The notes beneath the pieces were generated by a model, which saw only the letters and a list, made by a program, of their open reading frames with translations, did no database searches and was not told the DNA's origin. Source: Acidovorax sp. sic0104 (GTDB taxonomy: Bacteria > Pseudomonadota > Gammaproteobacteria > Burkholderiales > Burkholderiaceae_C). Taken from it: a DNA stretch of 64,000 bases. Shown in pieces: positions 17,658-26,418 of this stretch (position 1 is its first letter; each line of letters starts with the position of its first letter). The translations under genes were made by a program, and so were the position numbers. The stretch lies in the NCBI RefSeq assembly GCF_019219095.1, contig NZ_JAHUWH010000005.1, forward strand, positions 283,255 to 347,254, read 5' to 3'.

Positions 17658-18749
17658 ATGAGCTACAACCTTCCTTGCGTTCTGATGCGCGGCGGCACCT
17701 CACGGGGGCCATTCTTCCTGGCCGACTGGCTGCCGCAGGACACCGCCCAGCGTGACCGCACGCTGATAGCGGCCCTGGGCTCGCCGCACGAGCTGCAGAT
17801 CGACGGCCTGGGCGGCGGCAACTCGCTGACCAGCAAGGTGGCCATCGTCTCGCGGTCGGTGCACGCCGACTGCGACGTGGACTACCTCTTCGCCCAGGTC
17901 AGCGTGGACGAGGCCCGCGTGGACACCCGCCCCAACTGCGGCAACATGCTCGCCGGCGTGGGGCCCTTCGCCATCGAGCAGGGCCTGGTGCCCGCCAGCA
18001 CCACCGGTGACGTGACGCGGGTGCGGGTCTACAACGTGAACACCCGCTCGCGCATCGACGTTCAGGTGCAGACCCGCGGCGGCCGGGTGCACTACGAAGG
18101 CGACGTGCACATCGACGGCGTGCAGGGCACGGCCGCCCCGGTGCTGATGAACTTCCTCGATGCCTGGGGCGCCGTCACCGGCCAGATCTTTCCCACAGGC
18201 CAGCGCATCGACACCATCCACGGCCTGCCAGTGACCTGCATCGACGCCGCCCAGGTGATGGTGCTGGTGCGCGCCGCCGACCTGGGCCTGCGCGGCGACG
18301 AAACCCCGGCAGAACTCGATGCCGATGCCGCCCTGCTGGCCCGGCTCGAAGCCCTGCGCTGCGAAGCGGGCCTGCGCATGGGCATGGGCGACGTATCGAA
18401 CAGCGTGCTGCCCAAGCCGGTGATCGTCTCCGAGGGCACCGTCCCCGGCAGCATCGCCTCGCGCTACTTCACCCCCCGGCGCTGCCACCGCTCGCACGCC
18501 GTGACCGGCGCCATCGGCGTGGCCGCCGCCATGGTGCTGCCCGGCACCGTGGCCACGGACAACCGCACCGCGCCCAGCGCCGGCACGCGACGCGTGGAGG
18601 TTCTGCACCCGGCGGGGCGCATCCACGTGGATGTGGAACTCGCGCTGGTAGACGGCCACTGCACTCTGGTGCAGGCCGCCCTGGTGCGCACGGCCCGAAA
18701 GATCCTGGAAGGCACGCTGTTCGTGGCCGAAAGCGCCACAGCGCACTGA
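17658..18749 (+). CDS. GalD/PrpF-family isomerase (4-oxalomesaconate tautomerase-like)
   Basis: The 363-residue protein shows the PrpF/GalD fold markers: an opening LMRGGTSRG, the paired motif GGGNSLTSKVAIV, PNCGNMLAGVGPFA, and near the end RRCHRSHAVTGAI. The sequence is closer to Pseudomonas GalD (4-oxalomesaconate tautomerase of gallate catabolism) than to PrpF (aconitate isomerase of the 2-methylcitrate cycle). No other gallate gene is present, while tcuA and tcuB lie downstream. A role in isomerising a tricarboxylate such as aconitate to a usable form is therefore equally plausible. Bug receptor and porin genes follow on the same strand, 49 and about 1,130 bases downstream. Confidence 0.82.
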   Translation: MSYNLPCVLMRGGTSRGPFFLADWLPQDTAQRDRTLIAALGSPHELQIDGLGGGNSLTSKVAIVSRSVHADCDVDYLFAQVSVDEARVDTRPNCGNMLAGVGPFAIEQGLVPASTTGDVTRVRVYNVNTRSRIDVQVQTRGGRVHYEGDVHIDGVQGTAAPVLMNFLDAWGAVTGQIFPTGQRIDTIHGLPVTCIDAAQVMVLVRAADLGLRGDETPAELDADAALLARLEALRCEAGLRMGMGDVSNSVLPKPVIVSEGTVPGSIASRYFTPRRCHRSHAVTGAIGVAAAMVLPGTVATDNRTAPSAGTRRVEVLHPAGRIHVDVELALVDGHCTLVQAALVRTARKILEGTLFVAESATAH

Positions 18750-18798
18750 CCCCCGATTGCTCTGATCCCCCCATCCAAACCAAGACAGGAGACAAGCC

Positions 18799-19797
18799 AT
18801 GACCCATCCATCCACCCCGGCCACCCGGCGCACCGCACTGGCCACGGCCGCTCTGGCAGTGGCCGCCTGCTGCCTGTGGGCCGCAGGCGCCGCCCACGCG
18901 GCCTACCCCGACAAGCCCATCACGCTGGTCGTGCCCACCGCCGCGGGCGGCGGCAACGACGGCATGGCGCGCGTGGTGGCCATCAAGCTGTCCACGCTGC
19001 TGGGCCAGCAGGTCATCGTGGAGAACAAGGCCGGGGCCAACGGGGCCATCGCCGCCGAGTACGTGGCGCGCGCGGCGCCGGACGGCCACACCATCCTGTT
19101 CGGCTATATCGGCACGCACGGCATGAGCCCCGCGTTGCAGAAGCTGCGCTACGACCCGATCACGCAGTTCGAGCCCATCGGCATGGTGAGCTATTCGCCC
19201 ACGCTGATGGTGGTCAACCCCAAGGTGCAGGCCAAGACGGTGGGCGACTTCGTCGCGCTCACCAAGGCCAAGCCCAACGACTTCAACTACGCCTCGGCGG
19301 GCAACGGCACGGCGCCGCACTTCTCGGCCGAGATCTTCAAGCTGGAGAGCGGCGCACAAATGGCGCATGTGCCGTATCGCGGCGCCGCGCCAGCAATGAA
19401 CGACACCATGGCCGGGCAGACACAGGTGATGTTCCCCAGCCTCTTTTCCGCCTACCCGCACGTCAAGAACGGCAAGCTGCGCGCGCTGGCCCTGGCCGGC
19501 CCCAAGCGCTCGTCGCTGCTGCCCGACGTGCCCACGCTCGAAGAGGCCGGCGTCAAGGGCGTGGAGATCACGCAGTGGTACGCGCTGTTCGCGCCGGGCA
19601 AGACGCCGCGTCCGGTGATCGAGCAGCTCAACAAGGCCTTGAACACCGCGCTGGCGGACAAGGACGTGGCGCGCCGCATCGAGGAGCAGGGCGCGGTGGT
19701 GGACACCAGCACGCCCGAGCAACTGGCCCTGACCGTCAAGCAGGAGCTCGCCAAGTGGAAGGGCGTGGTGGTGAAGGCCCAGCTCACACCCGACTGA
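18799..19797 (+). CDS. Bug/TctC-family tripartite tricarboxylate receptor
   Basis: The 332-residue periplasmic binding protein has a signal sequence with a twin arginine (residues 10-11) and likely cleavage after AHA at about 34. Family marks are [37 protein letters not shown], a PxGHTI-like segment and [16 protein letters not shown]. These receptors bind dicarboxylates or tricarboxylates such as citrate. AGGAG lies just before the start. No TctA/TctB membrane partner is in the window, so it is one of the orphan receptors common in this family of bacteria. Position suggests it binds the substrate of the neighbouring isomerase. Confidence 0.92.
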   Translation: MTHPSTPATRRTALATAALAVAACCLWAAGAAHAAYPDKPITLVVPTAAGGGNDGMARVVAIKLSTLLGQQVIVENKAGANGAIAAEYVARAAPDGHTILFGYIGTHGMSPALQKLRYDPITQFEPIGMVSYSPTLMVVNPKVQAKTVGDFVALTKAKPNDFNYASAGNGTAPHFSAEIFKLESGAQMAHVPYRGAAPAMNDTMAGQTQVMFPSLFSAYPHVKNGKLRALALAGPKRSSLLPDVPTLEEAGVKGVEITQWYALFAPGKTPRPVIEQLNKALNTALADKDVARRIEEQGAVVDTSTPEQLALTVKQELAKWKGVVVKAQLTPD

Positions 19798-19886
19798 CAT
19801 TGCACAGGGGCAGGGAGGAGATCAGGCTTGCCAGGAGGGAGCGCGGGCCAGAGCTGCCCGCCGACATTTCAACGACAGGAGACATG

Positions 19887-20960
19887 ATGACAAGAAGCAT
19901 TGCAGCGGCCTGCGCCGCGCTGGCCACGATGGCCTGCCACGGCGCGATGGCGCAGACGGACGGCGTCACGCTGTACGGCGTGGTGGATCTGGGGGCACGC
20001 CACGCCAGCGGCCTCAGTGCCGCCAACGCCCCGGCGCCGGGAACGAGCCGCAGCCTGGGCAGCGGCATCCACACCACCAGCCGCTGGGGCCTGCGCGGCA
20101 GCGAAGACCTGGGTGGCGGCGCCAAGGCGCTGTTCAACCTGGAAAGCGGCCTCAATGCCGACACCGGCGCACCCGCCAACGCGAGCAAGTACTTCGACCG
20201 CGCCTCGTGGGTGGGCCTGCAGGGCGGCTGGGGCACCCTGGCCCTGGGCCGCCAGACCACCACGCTCGCCGACGCCATCTCGCCCGTGGACCCGCTGGCC
20301 ATGCGCTTTGCCAGCTTCAACCCGAACATCGGCGTGACGGCGCTGAGCCAGCACGGGCTGGGCATCGAGTACGGCAGCGCGGGCGCCAGCTCGGGCTCGT
20401 ACCGGCTGGACAACGCCGTCAAGTACACGGGCCGCTGGGGCGGCGTCACGGCGCGCGCCATGGTGGGCGTGGGCGAGGTGGCCTCGCAGGCATCGGCACT
20501 GTCCTCGCACGGCGTAGGCCTGGCCTGGGCGGGCCAGGGCATCGTGGTGTCGGGCGCGTTCCAGAGCTTCAACGACGTGAACAAGCGCACGCTGGGCGGC
20601 GCCACGCTGGGCGCGGCCTACCAATGGGGCGCCGTGCGGCTGGCCGCCAACGCGGGCCGCAGCAAGGCCGAGACCGCTGCGGACCGCTTCACCGTGCAGC
20701 GCGTCGTGTCGGCCGGCGCCACCTGGTCCGCCACGGGCCTCACCGATATCACCGCCGCCTGCTACAAGGTGGACCGCTCGCGCACCGGCGCGGCCGACGA
20801 CGGCTACACCCGCCTGGTCGCCTTTGCCGAGCACAAGCTCTCTCGCCGCACCAAGGTCTACGCCGAGCTGGACCACACGCGCTGGCGCAACGGCTTTCAG
20901 GGCGCGGCGAACAAGGCCCATGCCACCGGGGTGTCAGCCGGGGTGGTGCATTCGTTCTGA
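19887..20960 (+). CDS. Gram-negative trimeric porin
   Basis: The 357-residue outer-membrane beta-barrel protein has a signal peptide ending AMA (about residue 21). The mature start QTDGVTLYGVVDLGA, the segment SRWGLRGSEDLGGGAKALFNLESG and the line GGWGTLALGRQ are the hallmarks of betaproteobacterial porins. The final residue is Phe (VVHSF), as needed for BAM recognition. Two adjacent ATGs exist: 19887 is preferred because AGGAG (19877-19881) is five bases away, against two for 19884. It lies between a Bug receptor and tcuR and probably brings the substrate across the outer membrane. Confidence 0.9.
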   Translation: MTRSIAAACAALATMACHGAMAQTDGVTLYGVVDLGARHASGLSAANAPAPGTSRSLGSGIHTTSRWGLRGSEDLGGGAKALFNLESGLNADTGAPANASKYFDRASWVGLQGGWGTLALGRQTTTLADAISPVDPLAMRFASFNPNIGVTALSQHGLGIEYGSAGASSGSYRLDNAVKYTGRWGGVTARAMVGVGEVASQASALSSHGVGLAWAGQGIVVSGAFQSFNDVNKRTLGGATLGAAYQWGAVRLAANAGRSKAETAADRFTVQRVVSAGATWSATGLTDITAACYKVDRSRTGAADDGYTRLVAFAEHKLSRRTKVYAELDHTRWRNGFQGAANKAHATGVSAGVVHSF

Positions 20961-21039
20961 GGCGCCGACGCTGCAGGGCTTGGGCGCATGAGACAGGGCA
21001 GCCGCACAGGCTCTGGTGGGACTGTGCGACCATCACCCC

Positions 21040-21978
21040 ATGGAACTGCGTCAGCTTCGCTACTTCGTGCGCATCGTCGAGCTCGGCTCCATGGGGCGCG
21101 CGGCGCTGGACCTCTCGATGGTGCAGTCGGCGCTCAGCCAGCAGATCAGCCGGCTCGAAAGCGAACTGAGCACCCGGCTGCTGCAGCGCACCAGCAAGGG
21201 CACCGTGCCGACCGAGGCCGGGCTGGCATTCTTTCGCGAAGCGCAGCTCACCCTGCGCCATGCGGAGCAGGCTGCGCGCGCAGCGCAGCAGGCGCGCCTG
21301 TCGGGCACGGTGAGCGTGGGGCTGGCCCCCACGACGGCGTCGGTGCTGGGCGTGCCCCTGATGCGGGCCATGCGCGAGCGCTACCCCGACGTGCGCCTGC
21401 ACATGGTCGAGAGCCTGTCGGGCCACCTCTCCAACATGCTCAACGCGCGCCAGCTCGACCTGGCCGTGCTGTTCGACACCCAGCCCGCGCGCCGCTGGAG
21501 CGTGCTGCCCCTGCTCAACGAGCGGCTCTTTCTCATCCGCAGCGCGCACGGAGGCGCCAGCACCCTGCCCGCCCGGCTGCCCAGGCGCTTGCGCCTGGCG
21601 CATCTGCGGGCCGAGCCGCTGATCCTGCCCACGGGCCCGCACGGCCTGCGAAGCCGCATCGATGCCGCCTTTGCCGCGGCGCAGGTGGCGCCGAATGTGG
21701 CGATGGAGATCGACTCGCTCGCCATGCTGATGGATGCCGTGAACGCGGACCTGGGCAGTACCCTGCAGCCCTGGGCCGCCGTGGGGCGCTATCCCGACGC
21801 CAACGAACGCTTTGACCTGGCGGAACTGGCGGACGCTCCCGCCAGCCGCCCCGCAGCCTTGTGCAGCCTGTCGGACGACGAGCTGTCGCCCGCCGCGCTG
21901 GCCACGCGCGTGGTGCTGGCGGACTGCGCACGTGCGCTGGTGCAGTCGGGCACCTGGGTGGGCGCCGCGCTGGCGTGA
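21040..21978 (+). CDS. tcuR: LysR-family regulator, TcuR-like
   Basis: The 312-residue protein opens with MELRQLRYFVRIVELGS and has the helix-turn-helix at about residues 19-45, then a LysR ligand domain. In Salmonella, TcuR activates tcuABC in response to tricarballylate; here the gene is directly upstream of tcuA on the same strand, which supports the name. A perfect 10-bp inverted repeat between it and tcuA (22068-22090) is a candidate operator. The ATG at 21040 is preferred over one 24 bases upstream because LysR proteins of this type start at MELRQL. Confidence 0.82.
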   Translation: MELRQLRYFVRIVELGSMGRAALDLSMVQSALSQQISRLESELSTRLLQRTSKGTVPTEAGLAFFREAQLTLRHAEQAARAAQQARLSGTVSVGLAPTTASVLGVPLMRAMRERYPDVRLHMVESLSGHLSNMLNARQLDLAVLFDTQPARRWSVLPLLNERLFLIRSAHGGASTLPARLPRRLRLAHLRAEPLILPTGPHGLRSRIDAAFAAAQVAPNVAMEIDSLAMLMDAVNADLGSTLQPWAAVGRYPDANERFDLAELADAPASRPAALCSLSDDELSPAALATRVVLADCARALVQSGTWVGAALA

Positions 21979-22067
21979 CACCGGTGGTTCCGCGTTTCTC
22001 TCGCGGCTCACACTGAGGCCGTCGGGCGCTTGGCGCGAACGAGGGGAAAGCCGCGTGCAACCCACCG

Positions 22068-22090
22068 CCCCATCACGATCCGTGATGGGG
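22068..22090. promoter_or_regulatory. Perfect inverted repeat upstream of tcuA
   Basis: CCCCATCACG (22068-22077), three bases, then CGTGATGGGG (22081-22090). It is about 80 bases upstream of the tcuA start. The core ATCAC-N5-GTGAT fits a LysR-type site. It could also act as a terminator for tcuR, but no T-run follows. Confidence 0.6.
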
Positions 22091-22170
22091 TCATGCCGGG
22101 GCGGCCCCTGCGCAAGCGGAGAGCTTCTTTCTACATTCGCCCTACCCATGAATGAAACGAAGAACTTTCC

Positions 22171-23625
22171 ATGCAGCCCGATGTTCTGGTGATCGGCGGC
22201 GGCAACGCCGCGCTGTGCGCCGCGCTCATGGCGCGCGAGGCAGGGGCCAGCGTGCTGCTGCTCGAATCGGCCCCGCGGGCCTGGCGCGGCGGCAACTCGG
22301 CCCACACCCGCAACCTGCGCTGCATGCACGATGCGCCGCAGGACGTGCTGGTGGGCAGCTACCCCGAAGAGGAGTTCTGGCAGGACCTGCTCAAGGTCAC
22401 CGGCGGCCTGACCAACGAGCACCTGGCGCGCCTGGTGATCCGCGCGTCGGCCACCTGCCGCCCCTGGATGCGCCGCCACGGCGTGCACTTTCAGCCCGCG
22501 CTGGCGGGCACGCTGCATGTAGCGCGCACCAACGCGTTCTTCATGGGCGGGGGCAAGGCGCTGGTCAATGCCTACTACCGCAGCGCCGAGGCGCTGGGCG
22601 TGCAGGTGCGCTACGAGTCGCCGGTGGAGCGCCTCGATATCGACAACGGCCGCTTCGTCGCGGCGCACCTGGCGGGCGGCGAGCGCATCACCGCCAGGAG
22701 CTGCGTGCTCGCGGCCGGCGGGTTCGAGTCCAACCGCGAATGGCTGCGCGAAGCCTGGGGCCGGAACGAGCGCGGCGAGTGGCCGTCGGACAACTTCCTC
22801 ATCCGCGGCACGGCCTACAACCGGGGCGTGCTGCTCAGGCACCTGCTCGACGACCACGGCGCCGACCGCATCGGCGACCCGACGCAGGCGCACATGGTGG
22901 CCATCGACGCGCGCGCGCCGCTGTACGACGGCGGCATCTGCACGCGCATCGACTGCGTGTCGCTGGGCGTGGTGGTCAACCGCGATGGCGAGCGCTTCTA
23001 CGACGAGGGCGAGGACTTCTGGCCCAAGCGATACGCGATCTGGGGCCGCCTGGTGGCGCAGCAGCCGGGGCAGATCGGCTATTCGGTCATCGACAGCCAG
23101 GCCATCGGCCGCTTCATGCCGCCCGTGTTCCCGGGCGTGAAGGCCGACACCCTGCCCGGGCTGGCGCAAAAGCTCGGACTGCCCGTGGACACCTTCATGC
23201 ACACGCTCGATGCCTACAACGCCGCCTGCCGCGTGGGCACCTTCGACCACACCACCCTGGACGACTGCCACACGGAAGGCATCGCGCCCGCCAAGACCCA
23301 CTGGGCGCGGCCCATCGACAAAGGGCCGTTCTACGGCTACGCGCTCAGGCCCGGCGTGACCTTCACCTACCTGGGCCTGCACACCGACGAGACCGCCGCC
23401 GTGCGCTTTGGCAACGCACCCAGCCCCAACCTGTTCGTGGCCGGCGAAATGATGGCCGGCAACGTGCTGGGCAAGGGCTACACCGCCGGGGTGGGCATGA
23501 GCATCGGCACCGCCTTCGGGCGCATTGCGGGCACACAGGCCGCATTGGCATCAAAACAGGCTCTAGCGCTTTCCCAGCAAGCGCCAACAGCTACAAAAAC
23601 AGGAGTAATCCATGCAAGCGCTTGA
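22171..23625 (+). CDS. tcuA: FAD-dependent tricarballylate dehydrogenase TcuA
   Basis: TcuA oxidises tricarballylate to cis-aconitate, which enters the citric acid cycle. The 484-residue flavoprotein has the FAD-binding GGGNAA motif at residues 9-14, the TcuA-typical [18 protein letters not shown] stretch, [18 protein letters not shown] and the C-terminal second FAD contact ([19 protein letters not shown]). It belongs to the succinate dehydrogenase/fumarate reductase flavoprotein superfamily. The last 20 or so residues ([15 protein letters not shown] and on) are encoded by an inserted short repeat and look added. Its 3' end overlaps the tcuB start by 14 bases. Confidence 0.92.
   Translation: MQPDVLVIGGGNAALCAALMAREAGASVLLLESAPRAWRGGNSAHTRNLRCMHDAPQDVLVGSYPEEEFWQDLLKVTGGLTNEHLARLVIRASATCRPWMRRHGVHFQPALAGTLHVARTNAFFMGGGKALVNAYYRSAEALGVQVRYESPVERLDIDNGRFVAAHLAGGERITARSCVLAAGGFESNREWLREAWGRNERGEWPSDNFLIRGTAYNRGVLLRHLLDDHGADRIGDPTQAHMVAIDARAPLYDGGICTRIDCVSLGVVVNRDGERFYDEGEDFWPKRYAIWGRLVAQQPGQIGYSVIDSQAIGRFMPPVFPGVKADTLPGLAQKLGLPVDTFMHTLDAYNAACRVGTFDHTTLDDCHTEGIAPAKTHWARPIDKGPFYGYALRPGVTFTYLGLHTDETAAVRFGNAPSPNLFVAGEMMAGNVLGKGYTAGVGMSIGTAFGRIAGTQAALASKQALALSQQAPTATKTGVIHASA
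23549..23602. repeat. Palindromic repeat element inside the 3' end of tcuA
   Basis: On the minus strand this reads as the same element as 46131-46190: a gctgttggcgctt arm, a short loop, and an aagcgctagagcc arm with T-rich flanks. The core is AGCGCTT (23565-23571) facing AAGCGCC (23579-23585). It is read in frame as the tail of TcuA, and its right edge supplies AGGAG (23601-23605), the ribosome binding site of tcuB. Confidence 0.7.
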
Positions 23626-24805
23626 AGCCCTGACACGCGATGCCCGGGCGCTGGCCAACGGTGACGTGGTCCCCGTGCTGCCCCTGACGGGCGCCGAATC
23701 CGAGGTGGCGCGCCAGCTGCAGATCTGCAACGCCTGCCGCTACTGCGAAGGCTTTTGCGCCGTGTTCCCGGCCATGACGCGCCGGCTCGAATTCCCGAAG
23801 GCGGACATCCACTTCATCGCCAATCTGTGCCACAACTGCGGCGCCTGCCTGCATGCCTGCCAGTACGCGCCGCCGCACGAATTCGCCGTGAACATTCCGC
23901 AGGCCATGGCGCAGGTGCGCGGCCAGACGTATGCGGACTACGCCTGGCCCTCCGCGCTGGGCGCGCTCTACCAGCGCAACGGCCTCACGCTGTCGCTGGC
24001 GCTGGCATTAGGCCTGGCGCTGTTCCTGGTGCTGGCCGTGGCGCTGCACGGGCAGGGCCTGGCGGCGCTGTGGAGCAGGCCGCAGGGCGGCTTCTACGGC
24101 ATCTTTCCGCACAACCTGCTGGTGGGCCTGTTCGCGCCGGTGTTCCTGTTCGCCACGCTGGCCCTGGCGCTGGGCGTGCGCCGCTTCTGGCGCGACGTGA
24201 CGCCCGCCACCAGTGGTGCGCCGCTGAGCGCCCCCGCCACCGCCGAGGCCACCGATGCCGTGCTGCGCCTGAAATACCTGGACGGCGGCCACGGCGACGG
24301 CTGCCACAACGAAGACGACGCCTACACCCTGTCGCGCCGGCGCTTTCACCACCTCACGTTCTACGGCTTCATGCTGTGCTTTGCCGCCACCAGCGTGGCC
24401 ACGCTGTACCACTACCTGCTGGGCCAGGCCGCACCGTACGACCTGCCCAGCCTGCCCAAGCTGCTGGGCGGGCTGGGCGGCATCAGCCTGGCCGTGGGCA
24501 CGGCGGGCCTGGGGTGGCTGAACCTGCGCCGCCACCCTGCACACGGCGACGCTGCGCAAAAGCCGATGGACCGGGGCTTCATCGCGCTGCTGTTCCTCAC
24601 CGCCACCAGCGGCCTGCTGCTCTGGGCCGCGCGCGGCACACCGGCCCTGGCGCTGATGCTGTGCCTGCACCTGGGCGCGGTGATGGCGCTGTTCGCCACG
24701 CTGCCCTACGGCAAGTTCGCGCACGGCATCTTCCGCACCGCGGCGCTGCTGCGCCATGCGGTGGAGAAGCGCCAGCCCCACCCCATCGGCCTGGGGACCG
24801 ACTGA
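23612..24805 (+). CDS. tcuB: Tricarballylate utilisation 4Fe-4S/heme membrane protein TcuB
   Basis: TcuB takes electrons from the FADH2 of TcuA and passes them to the membrane. The 397-residue protein has two four-cysteine clusters for [4Fe-4S] centres, C39/C42/C45/C49 ([11 protein letters not shown]) and C73/C76/C79/C83 ([11 protein letters not shown]). About six transmembrane helices follow from residue 125, with conserved histidines ([19 protein letters not shown]) likely to hold heme. The start at 23612 has AGGAG six bases upstream and overlaps tcuA by 14 bases. Confidence 0.93.
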   Translation: MQALEALTRDARALANGDVVPVLPLTGAESEVARQLQICNACRYCEGFCAVFPAMTRRLEFPKADIHFIANLCHNCGACLHACQYAPPHEFAVNIPQAMAQVRGQTYADYAWPSALGALYQRNGLTLSLALALGLALFLVLAVALHGQGLAALWSRPQGGFYGIFPHNLLVGLFAPVFLFATLALALGVRRFWRDVTPATSGAPLSAPATAEATDAVLRLKYLDGGHGDGCHNEDDAYTLSRRRFHHLTFYGFMLCFAATSVATLYHYLLGQAAPYDLPSLPKLLGGLGGISLAVGTAGLGWLNLRRHPAHGDAAQKPMDRGFIALLFLTATSGLLLWAARGTPALALMLCLHLGAVMALFATLPYGKFAHGIFRTAALLRHAVEKRQPHPIGLGTD

Positions 24806-24845
24806 AAAGAACACCCGCACAACCACCACGACCAAGGAGACAACG

Positions 24846-25823
24846 ATGAAAAAAAGAACCGCACTGCAAACCCTGGCGCTGGCGGCTGCAGCACTCACGC
24901 TCGCAGACGCCGGCCGCGCCCAGGACTTTCCGCCCAAGAAGCCCGTGACCCTGGTCGTCGGCTTTGCCGCCGGCGGCGCAGCCGACGCCGCCGCGCGCCT
25001 GATCGCCAAGAAGCTCGGCGAGAACATCGGCCAGCCGGTGGTGGTGGACAACAAGGGCGGCGCGGGCGGCAACATCGCCCACCAGTTCGTGGCCAATGCG
25101 GTGCCCGATGGCACGGTGCTGCTGCTGGGCTCGGTGGGGCCGCTGACCATCGCGCCGCACCTCATGAAGCTCACCTACGACCCGTTCAAGGACCTGGCGG
25201 CGGTGTCGGGCGGGGTGAACTTTCCGAACGTGCTGGTGGTGCACCAGGACGCGGGCGCCAGGACGCTGGCCGAGTTCGTACAGCTGTCCAGGAGGAAACC
25301 CGGCAGCGTGGACTTTGCCTCCACCGGCGCGGGCTCGGCGTCGCACCTGGCGGGCGAGCTGTTCAACCAGCGCGCGGGCATCGACATGACCCACGTTCCA
25401 TACAAAGGGGGTGCTCCAGCCCTGCAAGACCTGCTGGGCGGGCGCATCACCTCGTACTTTGCCGCGCCGCCCACGGCCATGCCGCATGTGGAGACGGGCA
25501 AGCTGATCCCCCTGGCCACCACCGGCCTCACGCGCCCGGCCTACCTGCCGAACATCCCCACCGTGGCGGAGTCGGGCTACCCCGGCTTCGAGGCGCTGAA
25601 CTGGTATGCCTTCGTCGCCCCCGGCAAGACGCCGCCCGCCATCCTGGACCGCTGGAACCAGGAGATCGTGAAGGTGTTGAACGATGCGGGCGTGAAGGAG
25701 GCGCTGAACAAGCACGGCCTCACGCCCCAGCCCACCACGCGCGCGGAGCTCACGGCCTTCATGAAGAAGGAGTCCGCGCAGTGGGCCGCCATCATCAAGG
25801 AGCGCAAGCTCACGGCGGAGTGA
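24846..25823 (+). CDS. Bug/TctC-family tripartite tricarboxylate receptor
   Basis: The 325-residue protein has a signal peptide of about 25 residues (basic MKKRT start, cleavage near GRA-QD), then FPPKKPVTLVVGFAAGGAAD, VVVDNKGGAGGNIAHQFV and HVPYKGGAPALQDLLGG. AGGAG at 24836-24840 fixes the start. It lies 40 bases after tcuB, so in this cluster it takes the place where Salmonella has the permease gene tcuC. No permease subunits of the TTT system are in the window. Confidence 0.92.
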   Translation: MKKRTALQTLALAAAALTLADAGRAQDFPPKKPVTLVVGFAAGGAADAAARLIAKKLGENIGQPVVVDNKGGAGGNIAHQFVANAVPDGTVLLLGSVGPLTIAPHLMKLTYDPFKDLAAVSGGVNFPNVLVVHQDAGARTLAEFVQLSRRKPGSVDFASTGAGSASHLAGELFNQRAGIDMTHVPYKGGAPALQDLLGGRITSYFAAPPTAMPHVETGKLIPLATTGLTRPAYLPNIPTVAESGYPGFEALNWYAFVAPGKTPPAILDRWNQEIVKVLNDAGVKEALNKHGLTPQPTTRAELTAFMKKESAQWAAIIKERKLTAE

Positions 25824-25854
25824 GCCCCCCGCCCCCGGGCCTTGAGGCCTTGGG

Positions 25855-26358
25855 CTAGCCCTGCTGCGACGCCGGCTCGGTGACCGAGATGTCGGTGTGC
25901 ACCAGCGACAGCGGAAAGCGCTGGCCCGCCAGGTAGTCCTCCAGGCAGCGCAGCAGCAGCGGGCTGCGGTGGCGCTCGGGGCAGGCGCGGATCTCGTCGG
26001 GCGTCATCCACACCGTGCGCACGATGCCGGTGTCCAGCGTGCGCCAGCCGTGGTGCGTGCCCAGCGTGCCGGCAAAGGCAAAGCGCATGTAGGTGATGTC
26101 GTCGCCGGTGCGCGTCTTGGTGAAGCGGTTCAGGTACACGCCGATCAGGGCCGTGGGCTCGAAGTCGTGGGCCGTTTCCTCCAGCACCTCGCGCGCGCAG
26201 GCATGTATGGGCGACTCGCCTGGGTCCAGGTGGCCCGCAGGGTTGTTGAGCTTGAGGCCGTCCGTGGTCTCTTCCTCGACCAGCAGAAAGCGGCCGTCGC
26301 GCTCGACGAGCGCGGCCACGGTGACGTTGGGTTTCCAGCGGTGGGGCATGGCGCGCAT
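25855..26358 (-). CDS. nudJ: NUDIX hydrolase, NudJ-like
   Basis: The 167-residue protein carries a full Nudix box at residues 42-64, with G42, E48 and REVLEE at 56-61. NudJ enzymes hydrolyse nucleoside tri- and diphosphates and thiamin-precursor pyrophosphates. The N-terminus (KPNVTVAALVERDGRFLLVEE) and the NNPAGHLDPGES motif match NudJ. In E. coli nudJ lies next to mnmA; here the two, in the same orientation, are separated by the tricarboxylate block. Two near starts exist (26358, 26349), neither with a strong ribosome binding site. Confidence 0.88.
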   Translation of the reverse strand: MRAMPHRWKPNVTVAALVERDGRFLLVEEETTDGLKLNNPAGHLDPGESPIHACAREVLEETAHDFEPTALIGVYLNRFTKTRTGDDITYMRFAFAGTLGTHHGWRTLDTGIVRTVWMTPDEIRACPERHRSPLLLRCLEDYLAGQRFPLSLVHTDISVTEPASQQG

Positions 26359-26418
26359 TATGACGAGGCGGCATGACGTCGTGCTGCCGCCCGCACTGGC
26401 GATGCACCCGTGCCGCTC

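Noticed and set aside
18876..19883. Upstream in-frame extension of the porin
   Set aside because: It overlaps the whole Bug gene in another frame and its translation is Arg/His/Gly-rich; the porin signal peptide starts at 19884-19887.
20749..23382. Minus-strand frame of 877 codons opposite tcuR and tcuA
   Set aside because: Antisense shadow of two recognised genes.
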